A stretch of 45,526 nucleotides of DNA from DASZMJ01 sp035551935. GTDB taxonomy: Bacteria; Planctomycetota; Planctomycetia; Isosphaerales; Isosphaeraceae. The position numbers and the translations under genes were made by a program. This document shows positions 22,374-30,625 of the stretch, one piece after another; the first letter of the stretch is position 1; every line of letters begins with the position of its first letter. Under the pieces are notes generated by a model. That model had not been told where the DNA came from. It made no database searches and saw only the letters and a program-made list of their open reading frames with translations. The DNA lies in contig DASZMJ010000660.1 in NCBI GenBank assembly GCA_035551935.1, positions 1-45,526 of the forward strand, written 5' to 3'.

Positions 22374-25118
22374 CTATGGGAAGTTGAGCCGGGCGACGAA
22401 GCCGTCGGCGCAGACGACCACGAGCTCGGAGGTCGCGAGGCTGGCGAAGCAGGCGACGGCCGAGGGGATCGAGATGGGGGTCGAGCGGACGGTGGTGAAG
22501 CGATCGCCGCCGGCGCGGAGCCAATCGACCCGGTCGGCGCGGACGGCGGCGACCTGGCCCGGCCGGACGTGGCCGACGGCGAGGTAATCGCCCTCGCGCG
22601 AGGTGTGCGTGGCGATCAGGTCGAGTCCGCCGCCGTCGGTGCCGAAGAGCGCCCAGAAGGCTGTGCCCGAGCGGGCGAGGCCGGCGACTTCGAGGTGGTC
22701 GGGATCGATCGGCCGCCACGACGGGTCGACCGAGCGGAGCGTGCCGCCGACGGCCACGAGCGGTAGCCAGGAGAGGCCCGAGTCGCGCCGGGAGCGGCCA
22801 CGCTCATCGAGGAGCCTCCAGCGGCCCTCGATCGGCAAGAAGGCGGCATGGCCCGGCCCGGCGGCTCCCGGGATCTCCCGGAGCAGGCCGGCCGGCGGCG
22901 GGGCCTGGCCGCGGGGGGGGGTGATGCTGCCGCGGGAGGTGAGCGAGCCGACGGCCGTGACGTAGAGGGCCTGGCCGTCCCAGAGGCCGACCAAGTCTTC
23001 GACGGCACCGAGCAGGATCGGCGTCAGCCAGGGCCGCTCGACGCCGTCCATCGTCGTGCCGTGGAGGAGGCAGTACGAGCCGTCGGCCTGGCGCTCGTAG
23101 GTGCTCAGGGCGCCGAGGCTCGAGCGGCCCGACCGCAGGATCGCCAGGGTCCGGCCGTCGGGGTCGGTGGCCAGCGCGGCGACGGGCAGCTCGTAGTCGG
23201 CGATGCGGACGACCTCGGCCCGCTCGGGCCGGTAGACGTAGACCTCGCCCCCCTCGAAGCCGACGAACACCTCGCCCGACCGCCACGCGGCGCAGACGGC
23301 CGAGACGACCCCCACCCCGACCCGGAACCGCACGGCCCTCGGGCCGGCGGCCCGGGACGCCTCGCGTCGTCGGGCCTCGGCCTTGGCGGCGAACTCGGCG
23401 TCGCCGACCAGCGGCAAGGGCCACGGGTCGCCCGCGGCGACCCCGAGGAGGGTCGCGACCCCTTGCGACGGCCGCAGTCCCGAGGCGACCGCCTTGCGGA
23501 GTTTCGTCGCGAGGCCGATCAAGGCTCGGTCGCGCAGCTCGTCGCGGGCCGGGGCCAGGGCCGGGGCGTCGGCGACCCGGGCGAGGCCGTTGTAGAAGGC
23601 GCTCGCGCCCGGATGGTCGTCGGAGGGGCCGAGGAAGGCGTCGGCCTGGTCGACCAGGGTCAGGATCGCGCGCGGATCGCCGGCCTCGGCGTGGAGGGCG
23701 GCGAGCCGGAGGGCGCAGGGGATGGCGTTGCCGGCCGGCCGGAGGGCCCAGCCGGCCTCGTACTGCTCGCGGGCCAGGTCGGGCCGGCCGCCCTTGTCGC
23801 GGAGCAGGTCGCCCGCGGCGAGGAAACCCGCCGGCGAGGACCGGAGGCGGGCGGCGGCCTGGAGGTATTCGGCGAGCGCGGCCTCGTCGTCGCCGGCGCG
23901 GCGGAGCAGGTCGCCGGCCGCCTCGTGGTCGCCGGCGCGGCGGTACAGGAGCACCGCGCGGTCGACCTCGCCGGCCGCCTCGAAGGCCCGCGCCGCGGCG
24001 CGGAGGTCGTCGAGCCGGGTCAGGTAGAGGATCGCCGCGTCGCGGTGCAGGCCACCGCGGGCGAGGACGTCGGCGGCCTTGCGGTAATCCTTGAGGAGCT
24101 TGCCGTAGATGGACGCGGCCCGGCGGTAGTCGCCGCGGCGGACGGCCTCCTCGGCGGCCTTCCGATACTCGCGGGTCAGCTCGGCGACGACGTCGAGGCC
24201 GCCGAGCCAGTAGCCGGCCGGCCCGCGTTGCGCCGGGCCGAGCAGCTCGCGGAGCGAATAGGCCAGGCCGTGCTCGGGCAGGCGATCGGTCGGGTCCGCG
24301 ACCCCGCCGCGCGCGCCGCCGAGGTCGCCCAGCGGGAGGGCGCGGCGGAGGGCCTTCTCGGTCTGGCCGTCGCGGAAATCCTTGAGCAACGCCCGGAGCG
24401 CCGCCGCCTGCCGGCCGAGGATCGCCTCGCTGACCCTTGGCGTGATCGCCGCCGCGCGGCCGACGAGCCCGGCCCCGAGGCCCGCCAGGCTCGCCGAGCC
24501 GATCCCCTGGCCGAACCGGATCAATGCCTGGCCCACGCCCGACATCATCCCCCCCAGCGCCCGACGCCCCGGGCCGCGGTCGGCCGGCCGGGGGGCCTCG
24601 GTGCCGATCGCGTCGTTGCCGGCATCCAGGACGTCCTCGCTCGCCTCGTCGGGCAGATCGATGAGGATCTCCTCGATCCGATCGGCCAGGGTCGGCGGGC
24701 ATACCAGGGGCCCCCAGTCCCGCCCCGGCCGCCGGTCGGCGACGAGGAGACGTCCCAGCTCGACCGGCCGGCGCGGGTCGAACCCCAGGGCCCGGCCGCC
24801 GGGAAGAAAGATCAAACCGCGGTCGCGGACGAGCCCCGCGGCCTCGTCGTCGAGCAAGGCCGGGATGAGCTCCGCATCCACGGGGATCAAGAGATTCGGC
24901 GCCAGTGTTCGCAATCGGACCGCGCCGGGGCAGGGGCGGGTGGTCGCCTCGCCCAGCCGCAGCAGGAAGCCGCAGGCCACGTCGAAGACCCGGCCCGACG
25001 GGTCGAGCCCCAGCCGCGCGCAGTGCGCCAGCACCTCGCCCGCGTCGCGCGCCGCGACCAGGACCGACTCGGCCGGCGCGACCTCGGGCCGCTTCTTGAG
25101 CCGGAACGGGACCTTCAT
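22374..25118 (-). CDS. Ternary-system protein: bpX-type N domain, TPR-like repeats, beta-propeller
   Basis: A 914-residue last gene of the five-gene operon. Residues ~1-155 form an alpha/beta domain (NLLIPVDAELIPALLDDEAA; DRGLIFLPGGRALGFDP) that I associate with bpX domains of MoxR-vWA-beta-propeller systems. Residues 188-225 are a Gly/Ala-rich amphipathic segment (MMSGVGQALIRFGQGIGSAS). About 310-500 is a run of TPR-like helical pairs (YRRAASIYGKLLKDYRKAAD; DRAVLLYRRAGDHEAAGDLL; DEAALAEYLQ). Residues ~600-914 are a beta-propeller (GEVYVYRPERAEVVRIADYE, ALATDPDGRTLAILR). No signal peptide. Its ATG overlaps the upstream gene's stop (ATGA). Probable role is target recognition or scaffold; inferred. 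Confidence 0.75.
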   Translation of the reverse strand: MKVPFRLKKRPEVAPAESVLVAARDAGEVLAHCARLGLDPSGRVFDVACGFLLRLGEATTRPCPGAVRLRTLAPNLLIPVDAELIPALLDDEAAGLVRDRGLIFLPGGRALGFDPRRPVELGRLLVADRRPGRDWGPLVCPPTLADRIEEILIDLPDEASEDVLDAGNDAIGTEAPRPADRGPGRRALGGMMSGVGQALIRFGQGIGSASLAGLGAGLVGRAAAITPRVSEAILGRQAAALRALLKDFRDGQTEKALRRALPLGDLGGARGGVADPTDRLPEHGLAYSLRELLGPAQRGPAGYWLGGLDVVAELTREYRKAAEEAVRRGDYRRAASIYGKLLKDYRKAADVLARGGLHRDAAILYLTRLDDLRAAARAFEAAGEVDRAVLLYRRAGDHEAAGDLLRRAGDDEAALAEYLQAAARLRSSPAGFLAAGDLLRDKGGRPDLAREQYEAGWALRPAGNAIPCALRLAALHAEAGDPRAILTLVDQADAFLGPSDDHPGASAFYNGLARVADAPALAPARDELRDRALIGLATKLRKAVASGLRPSQGVATLLGVAAGDPWPLPLVGDAEFAAKAEARRREASRAAGPRAVRFRVGVGVVSAVCAAWRSGEVFVGFEGGEVYVYRPERAEVVRIADYELPVAALATDPDGRTLAILRSGRSSLGALSTYERQADGSYCLLHGTTMDGVERPWLTPILLGAVEDLVGLWDGQALYVTAVGSLTSRGSITPPRGQAPPPAGLLREIPGAAGPGHAAFLPIEGRWRLLDERGRSRRDSGLSWLPLVAVGGTLRSVDPSWRPIDPDHLEVAGLARSGTAFWALFGTDGGGLDLIATHTSREGDYLAVGHVRPGQVAAVRADRVDWLRAGGDRFTTVRSTPISIPSAVACFASLATSELVVVCADGFVARLNFP

Positions 25119-27958
25119 GGGACCGTCGCCCCTTCCCGCTTCGAGTTCGAGGCCGCCCGCAACGCCGCGCCGAACCGGGCGAATGCTTCCGGCGAGGCCG
25201 GCCCGCCGATCAGCGACGGCGGCCCGAACCGCGTGCCGTCCGGCAGCCAGCCGGCGAGTCGATCGCGGAAGACGAAGAACATCGCCGCCAGGTGATTCCC
25301 CCCGCCCAGCACCGCGACCTGGCCGAAGACGTCGGTCAGGACGGTCAGGCCGTCGCAGGTGCCGTGGACGACGAACCGACGTAGGTCGACCACGTACCTC
25401 CAGGGCGGCTCGGCCGCGACGGCATGCTCGTTGCCCACGAGCCAGGGCGACGACTCGGGGTCGCCGGCCTCGCGGCGGGACGGCACCCGGTCGATCTCCA
25501 ACGGCCCGGAGATCCAGCTCAGGACGTGCGTCACCCGGCCTCCCCGCAACGCCAGGTACCCCCGGCCCAGCTCGACGTCGATCGACGAATGCGTCTTGCC
25601 GACCGGAGTCACGAACACCGGGACGGCGGACCCGCCGACGTCTCGGACCTCGACCGCTCGGTCGTTCACCATCGCGAGCCGCCGGCCGTCGCGGCTCAGG
25701 GCGAAGCCCGTCGTGGTGCCGAGCAGGTACTCCGCGAGCGGCCGGCCCCCGGCGAGGTCGATGCTGTTAAGACGGAATCCCCCGGTCGAATGGTCTCCCG
25801 TGACGACGGCGAGGAGATCGCCGGCCATCCTCGCCGTGAGTAGTCGTTCCCCGCGGAGCTGCGGCACCTGGATGATGAGGGGAATCGAGTCCGGATCACG
25901 CCCCTCCCTGCGATGGATTCGCAGTTCGCCGGCTGCTCGGTCGAAGAAGGCGGAGAGTCGCTCCCCGAAGTCGATGGTCTCGCCGTCGCGGACGATGCGA
26001 TGGAGCGGGCCGGCCATCGCCGCCTGGCGGGCATGCGAGGCGCGGTCGGAGGGGAGGCCCTTCGCCGAGAACGACGGATAGCCCACGAACTTCGAGGTCG
26101 ACACGGCCCTGTTGCCGAGGTCGACCGCCGCGTTCCGCGCCGGGTTGGCGGGGTCCCGGAGGGCGATCGCGTGATACTCGCGCAGATAGAACCACTCGCG
26201 ACCGCCCTCCCAGGGGCCGATGTCGTAGGCGACGCACTCTCGCGTCGGGATGTCATAATGAACGACGACCGCGCACGCATCAGGCCCGGCACTCCCCGCG
26301 ACGACGAAGCCGCCCGCGACGCCGACGACGGCCTCGACTGCCGTGAAGACCTGGCCGCGGGCCCTCCCGCGGGGCAGCATCTCGGCCGCCGTCCCGTCGA
26401 CGCGCCAGGCGTGTAAGAGGCCGTGCCGGTCGGCGACGAGGAGCCACTCGCCGCTCTCGTCGAAGTCGAAATGGCCGTCCTGGACCGGGCCCAGGACACC
26501 GAGCCGGAAGGGGAAGCCGATCGGCTCGACGTCGCCGATCCAGGGGCCGACGGGCGCGACCCGGCCCGACAACGCGGCCGGCTCGGGGTCGCGGCGGACC
26601 TCGACGCGGCATCGGGAGAGGTTCACGGGCGCGCCGCGACGGAACTCGGCCAGCCCGACGCGGCCGGCCGCGTCGACCGCGACGGCGAAGAGCCGCGTCC
26701 CCGGCCCGGCGCGGCGGGCGGCGGCGGCGACGTCGGGCTCGTCGAGGCTCCGGGGATGGGTCAACAGGACGACGTCGCGCGGGCGGTCCGCGGGGGCCTC
26801 GAGGACCCGTTCCAGGGCGAGGCCGGGGTTCGTGGAGAGGTCGCTGGCCTCGAGCAGGGCGCCGAGGGCCTCCGGATCGTCGAGGGTCGTCGGGTCGACG
26901 AGCGTGCCGTCGTCGGCCGTGGTGGCGACGAGCCAGGAGAGCCGACGGCGGGCCGCCTGCCGGCCGAGGGCCAGGGCCGCGGCGGTCAGCACGAGCCGGA
27001 CGTCGCCCCAGGTCCGGACCCCCTGGTCGAGCACGACGAGCAATTCCTCGGCCGTCGGCGTGCGGGGCTCCTCGCGGTGATAATACAGGAGTTCGTGCTC
27101 GGCGAAGCGGCGGAGGAACTCCAGGTCGTCGAGGCCGAACTGCGCGGGCAGGATCTGCTCGGGGAGGCCCCGCGTCGCGACGTCGGCGTAGCCGCCGGTG
27201 GGCAATTCGGCCGGCGCGAGCCGTCGCGGCGGGAGGCTCAGGGCGCCGTCGAGGAGCGGGACCAGCCGGGTCGCGCCGGCCAGTCGCTCGCGGCCGTCGA
27301 GGGCGTCGAGCAGGCTCGCCAGGCTCCTCGGCCGCGCCGCCTCGGCCGCGCGGGCGACCGCTTCGCCCGCGTCGCCGATCGGCCCGCGGCCGTGGCGGAG
27401 CCAGTGGTCGAGGTCGTCGGTCGAGAGGGTGCCGATCGCCCGATGGATGACGGCCTCGAGACGGGACGGGCCCAGCGGCGGTCGCTCGGCGCGGGCCTCG
27501 AGCCCGGTGAAGATCCCCGCATAGCCGTAGTCGAGGATCGCCTTCAGGTCGCCGGTGGGCGGCGGATCGGCCGCGCCGGGGACGTCGGCGGCGAGCCGCG
27601 CGAACAGCGCGCCGGCGTTGCGGAGCGGCCGGCCCAGCTCGCGGAAGCGGCGGCCCAGGCGGTCGAGGGCGAGGGTCCCGCCGTCGAGGTGGACCGTCGC
27701 GTCGATCGCGCCGGCCTCGGGGTCGCCGCAGCCGAGCAGCGCCATCATGTGCAGGACGTGGCCGAAGCAGACGAGGTCACGGACCGAGGCGAATCCCTCG
27801 AGGAACTGGGCGATCTCGGGGGCCATCGCGAAGGTCAGGCCGACCTTCGGGCTCTCGGCGGCGAACTCGATCGCCTCGCCGCTCGGGTGCCAGCGCAGGC
27901 CGTCGAGCCATCGGGCGTAGTCCTCGGCGATCGCCAGGTACGCGTCGACCCTGTTCAC
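25115..27958 (-). CDS. Ternary-system protein with vWA-like domain and beta-propeller
   Basis: 947 residues from a GTG at 27958 that overlaps the preceding stop as GTGA, which fixes the start; the open frame continues upstream inside the neighbouring gene. Residues 1-290 are helical with no named motif. About 304-440 is a vWA-like domain: ELLVVLDQGVRTWGDVRL in the first strand and loop, a central DRPRDVVLLTHPRSLDEP and a later TRLFAVAVDA strand. The metal site is DxGxxT rather than DxSxS, so metal binding is uncertain. About 490-947 is a beta-propeller with blade motifs such as GEWLLVADRHGLLHAWRVDG and GFALSRDGRRLAMVNDRAVE. In this system class the MoxR ATPase is thought to drive the vWA partner. 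Confidence 0.78.
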   Translation of the reverse strand: MNRVDAYLAIAEDYARWLDGLRWHPSGEAIEFAAESPKVGLTFAMAPEIAQFLEGFASVRDLVCFGHVLHMMALLGCGDPEAGAIDATVHLDGGTLALDRLGRRFRELGRPLRNAGALFARLAADVPGAADPPPTGDLKAILDYGYAGIFTGLEARAERPPLGPSRLEAVIHRAIGTLSTDDLDHWLRHGRGPIGDAGEAVARAAEAARPRSLASLLDALDGRERLAGATRLVPLLDGALSLPPRRLAPAELPTGGYADVATRGLPEQILPAQFGLDDLEFLRRFAEHELLYYHREEPRTPTAEELLVVLDQGVRTWGDVRLVLTAAALALGRQAARRRLSWLVATTADDGTLVDPTTLDDPEALGALLEASDLSTNPGLALERVLEAPADRPRDVVLLTHPRSLDEPDVAAAARRAGPGTRLFAVAVDAAGRVGLAEFRRGAPVNLSRCRVEVRRDPEPAALSGRVAPVGPWIGDVEPIGFPFRLGVLGPVQDGHFDFDESGEWLLVADRHGLLHAWRVDGTAAEMLPRGRARGQVFTAVEAVVGVAGGFVVAGSAGPDACAVVVHYDIPTRECVAYDIGPWEGGREWFYLREYHAIALRDPANPARNAAVDLGNRAVSTSKFVGYPSFSAKGLPSDRASHARQAAMAGPLHRIVRDGETIDFGERLSAFFDRAAGELRIHRREGRDPDSIPLIIQVPQLRGERLLTARMAGDLLAVVTGDHSTGGFRLNSIDLAGGRPLAEYLLGTTTGFALSRDGRRLAMVNDRAVEVRDVGGSAVPVFVTPVGKTHSSIDVELGRGYLALRGGRVTHVLSWISGPLEIDRVPSRREAGDPESSPWLVGNEHAVAAEPPWRYVVDLRRFVVHGTCDGLTVLTDVFGQVAVLGGGNHLAAMFFVFRDRLAGWLPDGTRFGPPSLIGGPASPEAFARFGAALRAASNSKREGATVP

Positions 27959-28695
27959 GGCTCGGGGGCCTCCGGGGCGAGGGCCAGCCGAAGGCCGGCG
28001 CGGGTCAATCGGCCGAAGGAACCGAGGGGGACGACCTCGGCGCCGTCCTCCTCGAGGAAGACGATGGCGTCGTCGCCCACCCCGAGAATCCGCAGGAGGG
28101 CCGCCGAGGGTAACCCGGGCTCGGGCCGGGAGCCGATCGGGGCGAGGACGCGGTCGCCCCAGTAGCGGCGGCCGTCGGCGACCGCCGGCAACGGGCGGCC
28201 CACCACGAGGGCGACGCCGTCGGCGACCGCGGCCCGGAGCCTCGCGAGCCGCGACGACGGCTGCCACTCGGCCCAGGCCCAGAGCGCCGCCAGGGGGCAG
28301 GCCAGGGCGGTCGAGGGCCGGGGACGGTCGTCCTGGGCCAAGGTCAAGCGAGCCGGGTCCGGCGGCGACGGGTCCGGCGGCATCGGCAGGATCGGGGCCG
28401 GGAAGAGGACCGAGTGCAACGGCCGGGGCTCCGCCGACCGTTCCCAGGGGAGTCCGAAATTGGGCAAGGCGTGCCCGACCCGGTGCCATCGCGGGCCGCG
28501 ACGGGCGTAGAACTCCACGCCGGGCACGGGCAAGAGCCGATCGATGACGCCGGAGACGTCCTCCGACCAGCGGACCCACGCTCCCTCGCCGTCGAGCAGG
28601 ACATCCACGCCGTCTTCACGACGCAGGTCGGCCAGGGCGACGAGCGCGGCGGCCGGTACGCGGGCGCCACGGGCCTGTTCGAGCGCGGGTTGCAT
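27955..28695 (-). CDS. Ternary-system protein, bpX6-like
   Basis: About 246 residues, no signal peptide. The C-terminal ~90 residues (VVGRPLPAVADGRRYWGDRV, LAPIGSRPEPGLPSAALLRI, EEDGAEVVPLGSFGRLTRAG) match my memory of the bpX6 domain, a small domain found only with MoxR and vWA genes in these systems. The N-terminal half begins with a helix and a strand-rich region (EDGVDVLLDGEGAWVRWSED) and has a Pro-rich linker around residues 100-120. ATG at 28695; a GTG directly before it (28698) abuts the MoxR stop with no gap. It overlaps the next gene by 4 nt. Assignment is from motif memory, not a search. Confidence 0.72.
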   Translation of the reverse strand: MQPALEQARGARVPAAALVALADLRREDGVDVLLDGEGAWVRWSEDVSGVIDRLLPVPGVEFYARRGPRWHRVGHALPNFGLPWERSAEPRPLHSVLFPAPILPMPPDPSPPDPARLTLAQDDRPRPSTALACPLAALWAWAEWQPSSRLARLRAAVADGVALVVGRPLPAVADGRRYWGDRVLAPIGSRPEPGLPSAALLRILGVGDDAIVFLEEDGAEVVPLGSFGRLTRAGLRLALAPEAPEP

Positions 28696-28698
28696 CAC

Positions 28699-29832
28699 TT
28701 ATCCCAGTCGCTTCAGGAGCCGTGCCGAACGTTCCAGGAGATGTTTGCGCGCCGGCTCGTCCGCGACCCATGCGGCGCGATCGGCGAGGTCGGCGACCCG
28801 CTCGCGGAGCCGGGCCAGGGCGGCGAGGCCGAGCCCCTGGCCGCCGCGCCCGAGCTCGCCGGCCGCCTCGTCGAGCCGACGCGCCAGGTCCTCGGCGTCG
28901 ACCCGCTCGGGCGGTCGGGCCAGCGGGTGGGACGACGATTCGTCGAATGCCGATTCGAGGACCTTGTCGATGAGCGACCGCAAGGGCTCGATCTGCTCCT
29001 CGCGGTCCCAGACGTAGCGGAGGACCCAGAGGTCCGCCGGCTCGGCCGCGGTTCGGCCGCAGAGGACGGCCGAGGCGGCCAGGAGCTTCAGGGCCTTGAC
29101 CGCCCGACGGTCGGAGAACGCGACGCCGAGGTCGCGGACCTTGAAGACGACCTCGGCATACGGCCCCGCGACGGCCGAGAGGTCGACCCGTCGCACGCCG
29201 TCGGCCAGGGCGCGGAGGTCGTCGGCGTTCACGCCCGAGGCGATCGGCCCGGCCGACTCCAGCTCCCAGCCGGCCGTGAGCAGCTTCGGCATCGCCGCCC
29301 TCGGCAGGTTCTCGACGTGGCAGCGCAGGAGGAAGCGGTCGAAGAGGGCACGCGGCGCGTCGTCCTCGGGCAGGTGGTTCGAGGCCGAGAACAGGGAGAG
29401 TAAGGGGAGCCGATGCCGCTCGGCCCCGCGGCGATAGACCCGCTCGTTCAGGACCGAGAGCAGGTTGTTCAGGATGGCGCTGTTGGCGTTGAACAGCTCG
29501 TCGAGGAAGACGAACTCCGCCTCGGGGAGCATCCCCGTCGTCACCGTGGCCACCGTCCCCTCGCGGAGCCGGGCCAGGTCGATCGGCCCGAAGACCTCGT
29601 TCGGTTCCGAGAAGCGTGTGAGCAAATATTCAAAGTATTGTGCTTGAGTTGCCGACGCGAACTGGCGGATCAGGGCCGACTTGGCCGTGCCCGGCGGGCC
29701 GAGCAGGAAGAGGTGCTCGCCGGCGACGACGGCCAGGGCGATCAGGTCGACGACCTCGTCGCGGCCGACGAATCGCCGCTTCAGGGCCTCGACGACCTCG
29801 CCTCGGAGCCGGGCGACGACCTGTTCAGCCAT
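28699..29832 (-). CDS. MoxR-family AAA+ ATPase (ternary-system motor)
   Basis: A 377-residue AAA+ ATPase of the MoxR/RavA clade. Walker A GPPGTAKS at 45-52, Walker B VFLDE at 108-112, sensor 1 region SLFSASNHLPED, arginine-finger region APRALFDRFLLR, then a helical lid. MoxR ATPases work as hexameric chaperones that remodel or activate vWA-domain partners; the vWA partner is two genes downstream. Its ATG overlaps the preceding gene's end by 8 nt and its stop abuts the next gene, so all five genes should be made as one unit. The C-terminal ~60 residues are helical and may bind the partner. Confidence 0.9.
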   Translation of the reverse strand: MAEQVVARLRGEVVEALKRRFVGRDEVVDLIALAVVAGEHLFLLGPPGTAKSALIRQFASATQAQYFEYLLTRFSEPNEVFGPIDLARLREGTVATVTTGMLPEAEFVFLDELFNANSAILNNLLSVLNERVYRRGAERHRLPLLSLFSASNHLPEDDAPRALFDRFLLRCHVENLPRAAMPKLLTAGWELESAGPIASGVNADDLRALADGVRRVDLSAVAGPYAEVVFKVRDLGVAFSDRRAVKALKLLAASAVLCGRTAAEPADLWVLRYVWDREEQIEPLRSLIDKVLESAFDESSSHPLARPPERVDAEDLARRLDEAAGELGRGGQGLGLAALARLRERVADLADRAAWVADEPARKHLLERSARLLKRLG

Positions 29833-30421
29833 GATCGCCCCCCAGCCCCACGAGCTCGGCGAACTCGGCCGCCCGGCCGGCCGGCCGCCAGTTCGGGCGG
29901 TCGTGGGCGGCGAGGCGCTCGGCGAAGAGCAGCCAGAGCCCCGGATGGCCGAGCGTGTCCGGGGGCGTGAGCGGCCGGTCGACGACCTCGGCCAGGACGC
30001 CCGAGAGCGGCCAGCGGCGGAAGACGTCCTCGAGCAGGCCGCGGAGCGGGTCGCCCGGGTCGATCGCGCGGGCGCGGCGGTGGACGTGGGGCAGGTAGCG
30101 CAGGGCGAGGTCCGCCGAGAGGTGCCGCGACGGGGTCTCCGGGGCCATCGGCATCGTCAGTGCTCGCGCGAGGTCCTCGACGCGCTCCTCGTGGCTGACC
30201 AGGGCCCAGCAGGCCCGTCGCAACAGCTCTCCCGCCGCGACGGCCGCGGCCGGGTCGAAGGGGATGGGCGGCCCCGCGAGATCGAGCCGGACGGCCTCGA
30301 ACGCCCGCCCCAGCACGCTCGCGGCGCGGCCGGCATCCTCCGGCCTCGGCTCCGGCCGCGCCCGGAAGACGACCCGGCCCTCACCGAGGAGCCGCTCGAG
30401 GAAGTCGGCGAGGGTGTCCAT
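29825..30421 (-). CDS. Ternary-system protein, bpX4-like helical protein (first operon gene)
   Basis: A 198-residue, mostly helical soluble protein. It opens MDTLADFLERLLGEGRVVFR, a helix-strand start I associate with bpX4 proteins of MoxR-vWA-beta-propeller systems, followed by helices (AASVLGRAFEAVRLDLAG, AAVAAGELLRRACWALVS) and ending GHPGLWLLFAERLAAHDRPN. The start at 30421 is chosen for this N terminus; the frame is open further upstream through a promoter-like sequence and a REP-like repeat but with no credible protein there. It overlaps the MoxR gene by 8 nt. Molecular role unknown; probably an adaptor for the ATPase. Confidence 0.72.
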   Translation of the reverse strand: MDTLADFLERLLGEGRVVFRARPEPRPEDAGRAASVLGRAFEAVRLDLAGPPIPFDPAAAVAAGELLRRACWALVSHEERVEDLARALTMPMAPETPSRHLSADLALRYLPHVHRRARAIDPGDPLRGLLEDVFRRWPLSGVLAEVVDRPLTPPDTLGHPGLWLLFAERLAAHDRPNWRPAGRAAEFAELVGLGGDHG

Positions 30422-30456
30422 CAACGCCCCGAAACGATCGGTCCCGCCCCATCCCG

Positions 30457-30486
30457 AGCATACTCGCGGCCCCTGCCCGCGGCCAA
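30457..30486 (-). promoter_or_regulatory. Candidate promoter of the MoxR/vWA/propeller operon
   Basis: Minus strand TTGGCC (30481-30486, 4/6) and TATGCT (30457-30462, 4/6) separated by 18 nt, 36 nt before the first gene. The REP-like pair at 30510-30593 lies directly upstream. Inferred. Confidence 0.35.
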
Positions 30487-30509
30487 GGGGCGACGCTCCC
30501 CCTCTCCTC

Positions 30510-30593
30510 CGTAGCAGGCACGCTCCGCGTGCCGTCCACCCTCCCTGAAAAACATATGTTTCTGCGGACGGCACGCGGAGCGTGCCTGCTACG
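30510..30593. repeat. REP-like inverted pair, family 1 copy B
   Basis: 28-nt perfect inverted arms (30510-30537, 30566-30593), identical in core to the element at 956-1043: GTAG, CA, then GGCACGC-TCC-GCGTGCC. The 28-nt spacer differs from copy A and contains a separate 12-bp palindrome AAACATATGTTT (30550-30561). It lies 32 nt after the stop of the DUF4380-like gene and upstream of the MoxR operon promoter, so it could insulate the two transcripts. Confidence 0.85.
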
Positions 30594-30625
30594 AAGAGGA
30601 GAAGGCCGGTGGGCCGAAGGTTCGA

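Noticed and set aside
28816..30514. Plus-strand frames across the MoxR operon
   Set aside because: High-GC antisense shadows; the minus strand has Walker motifs and linked start/stop overlaps.
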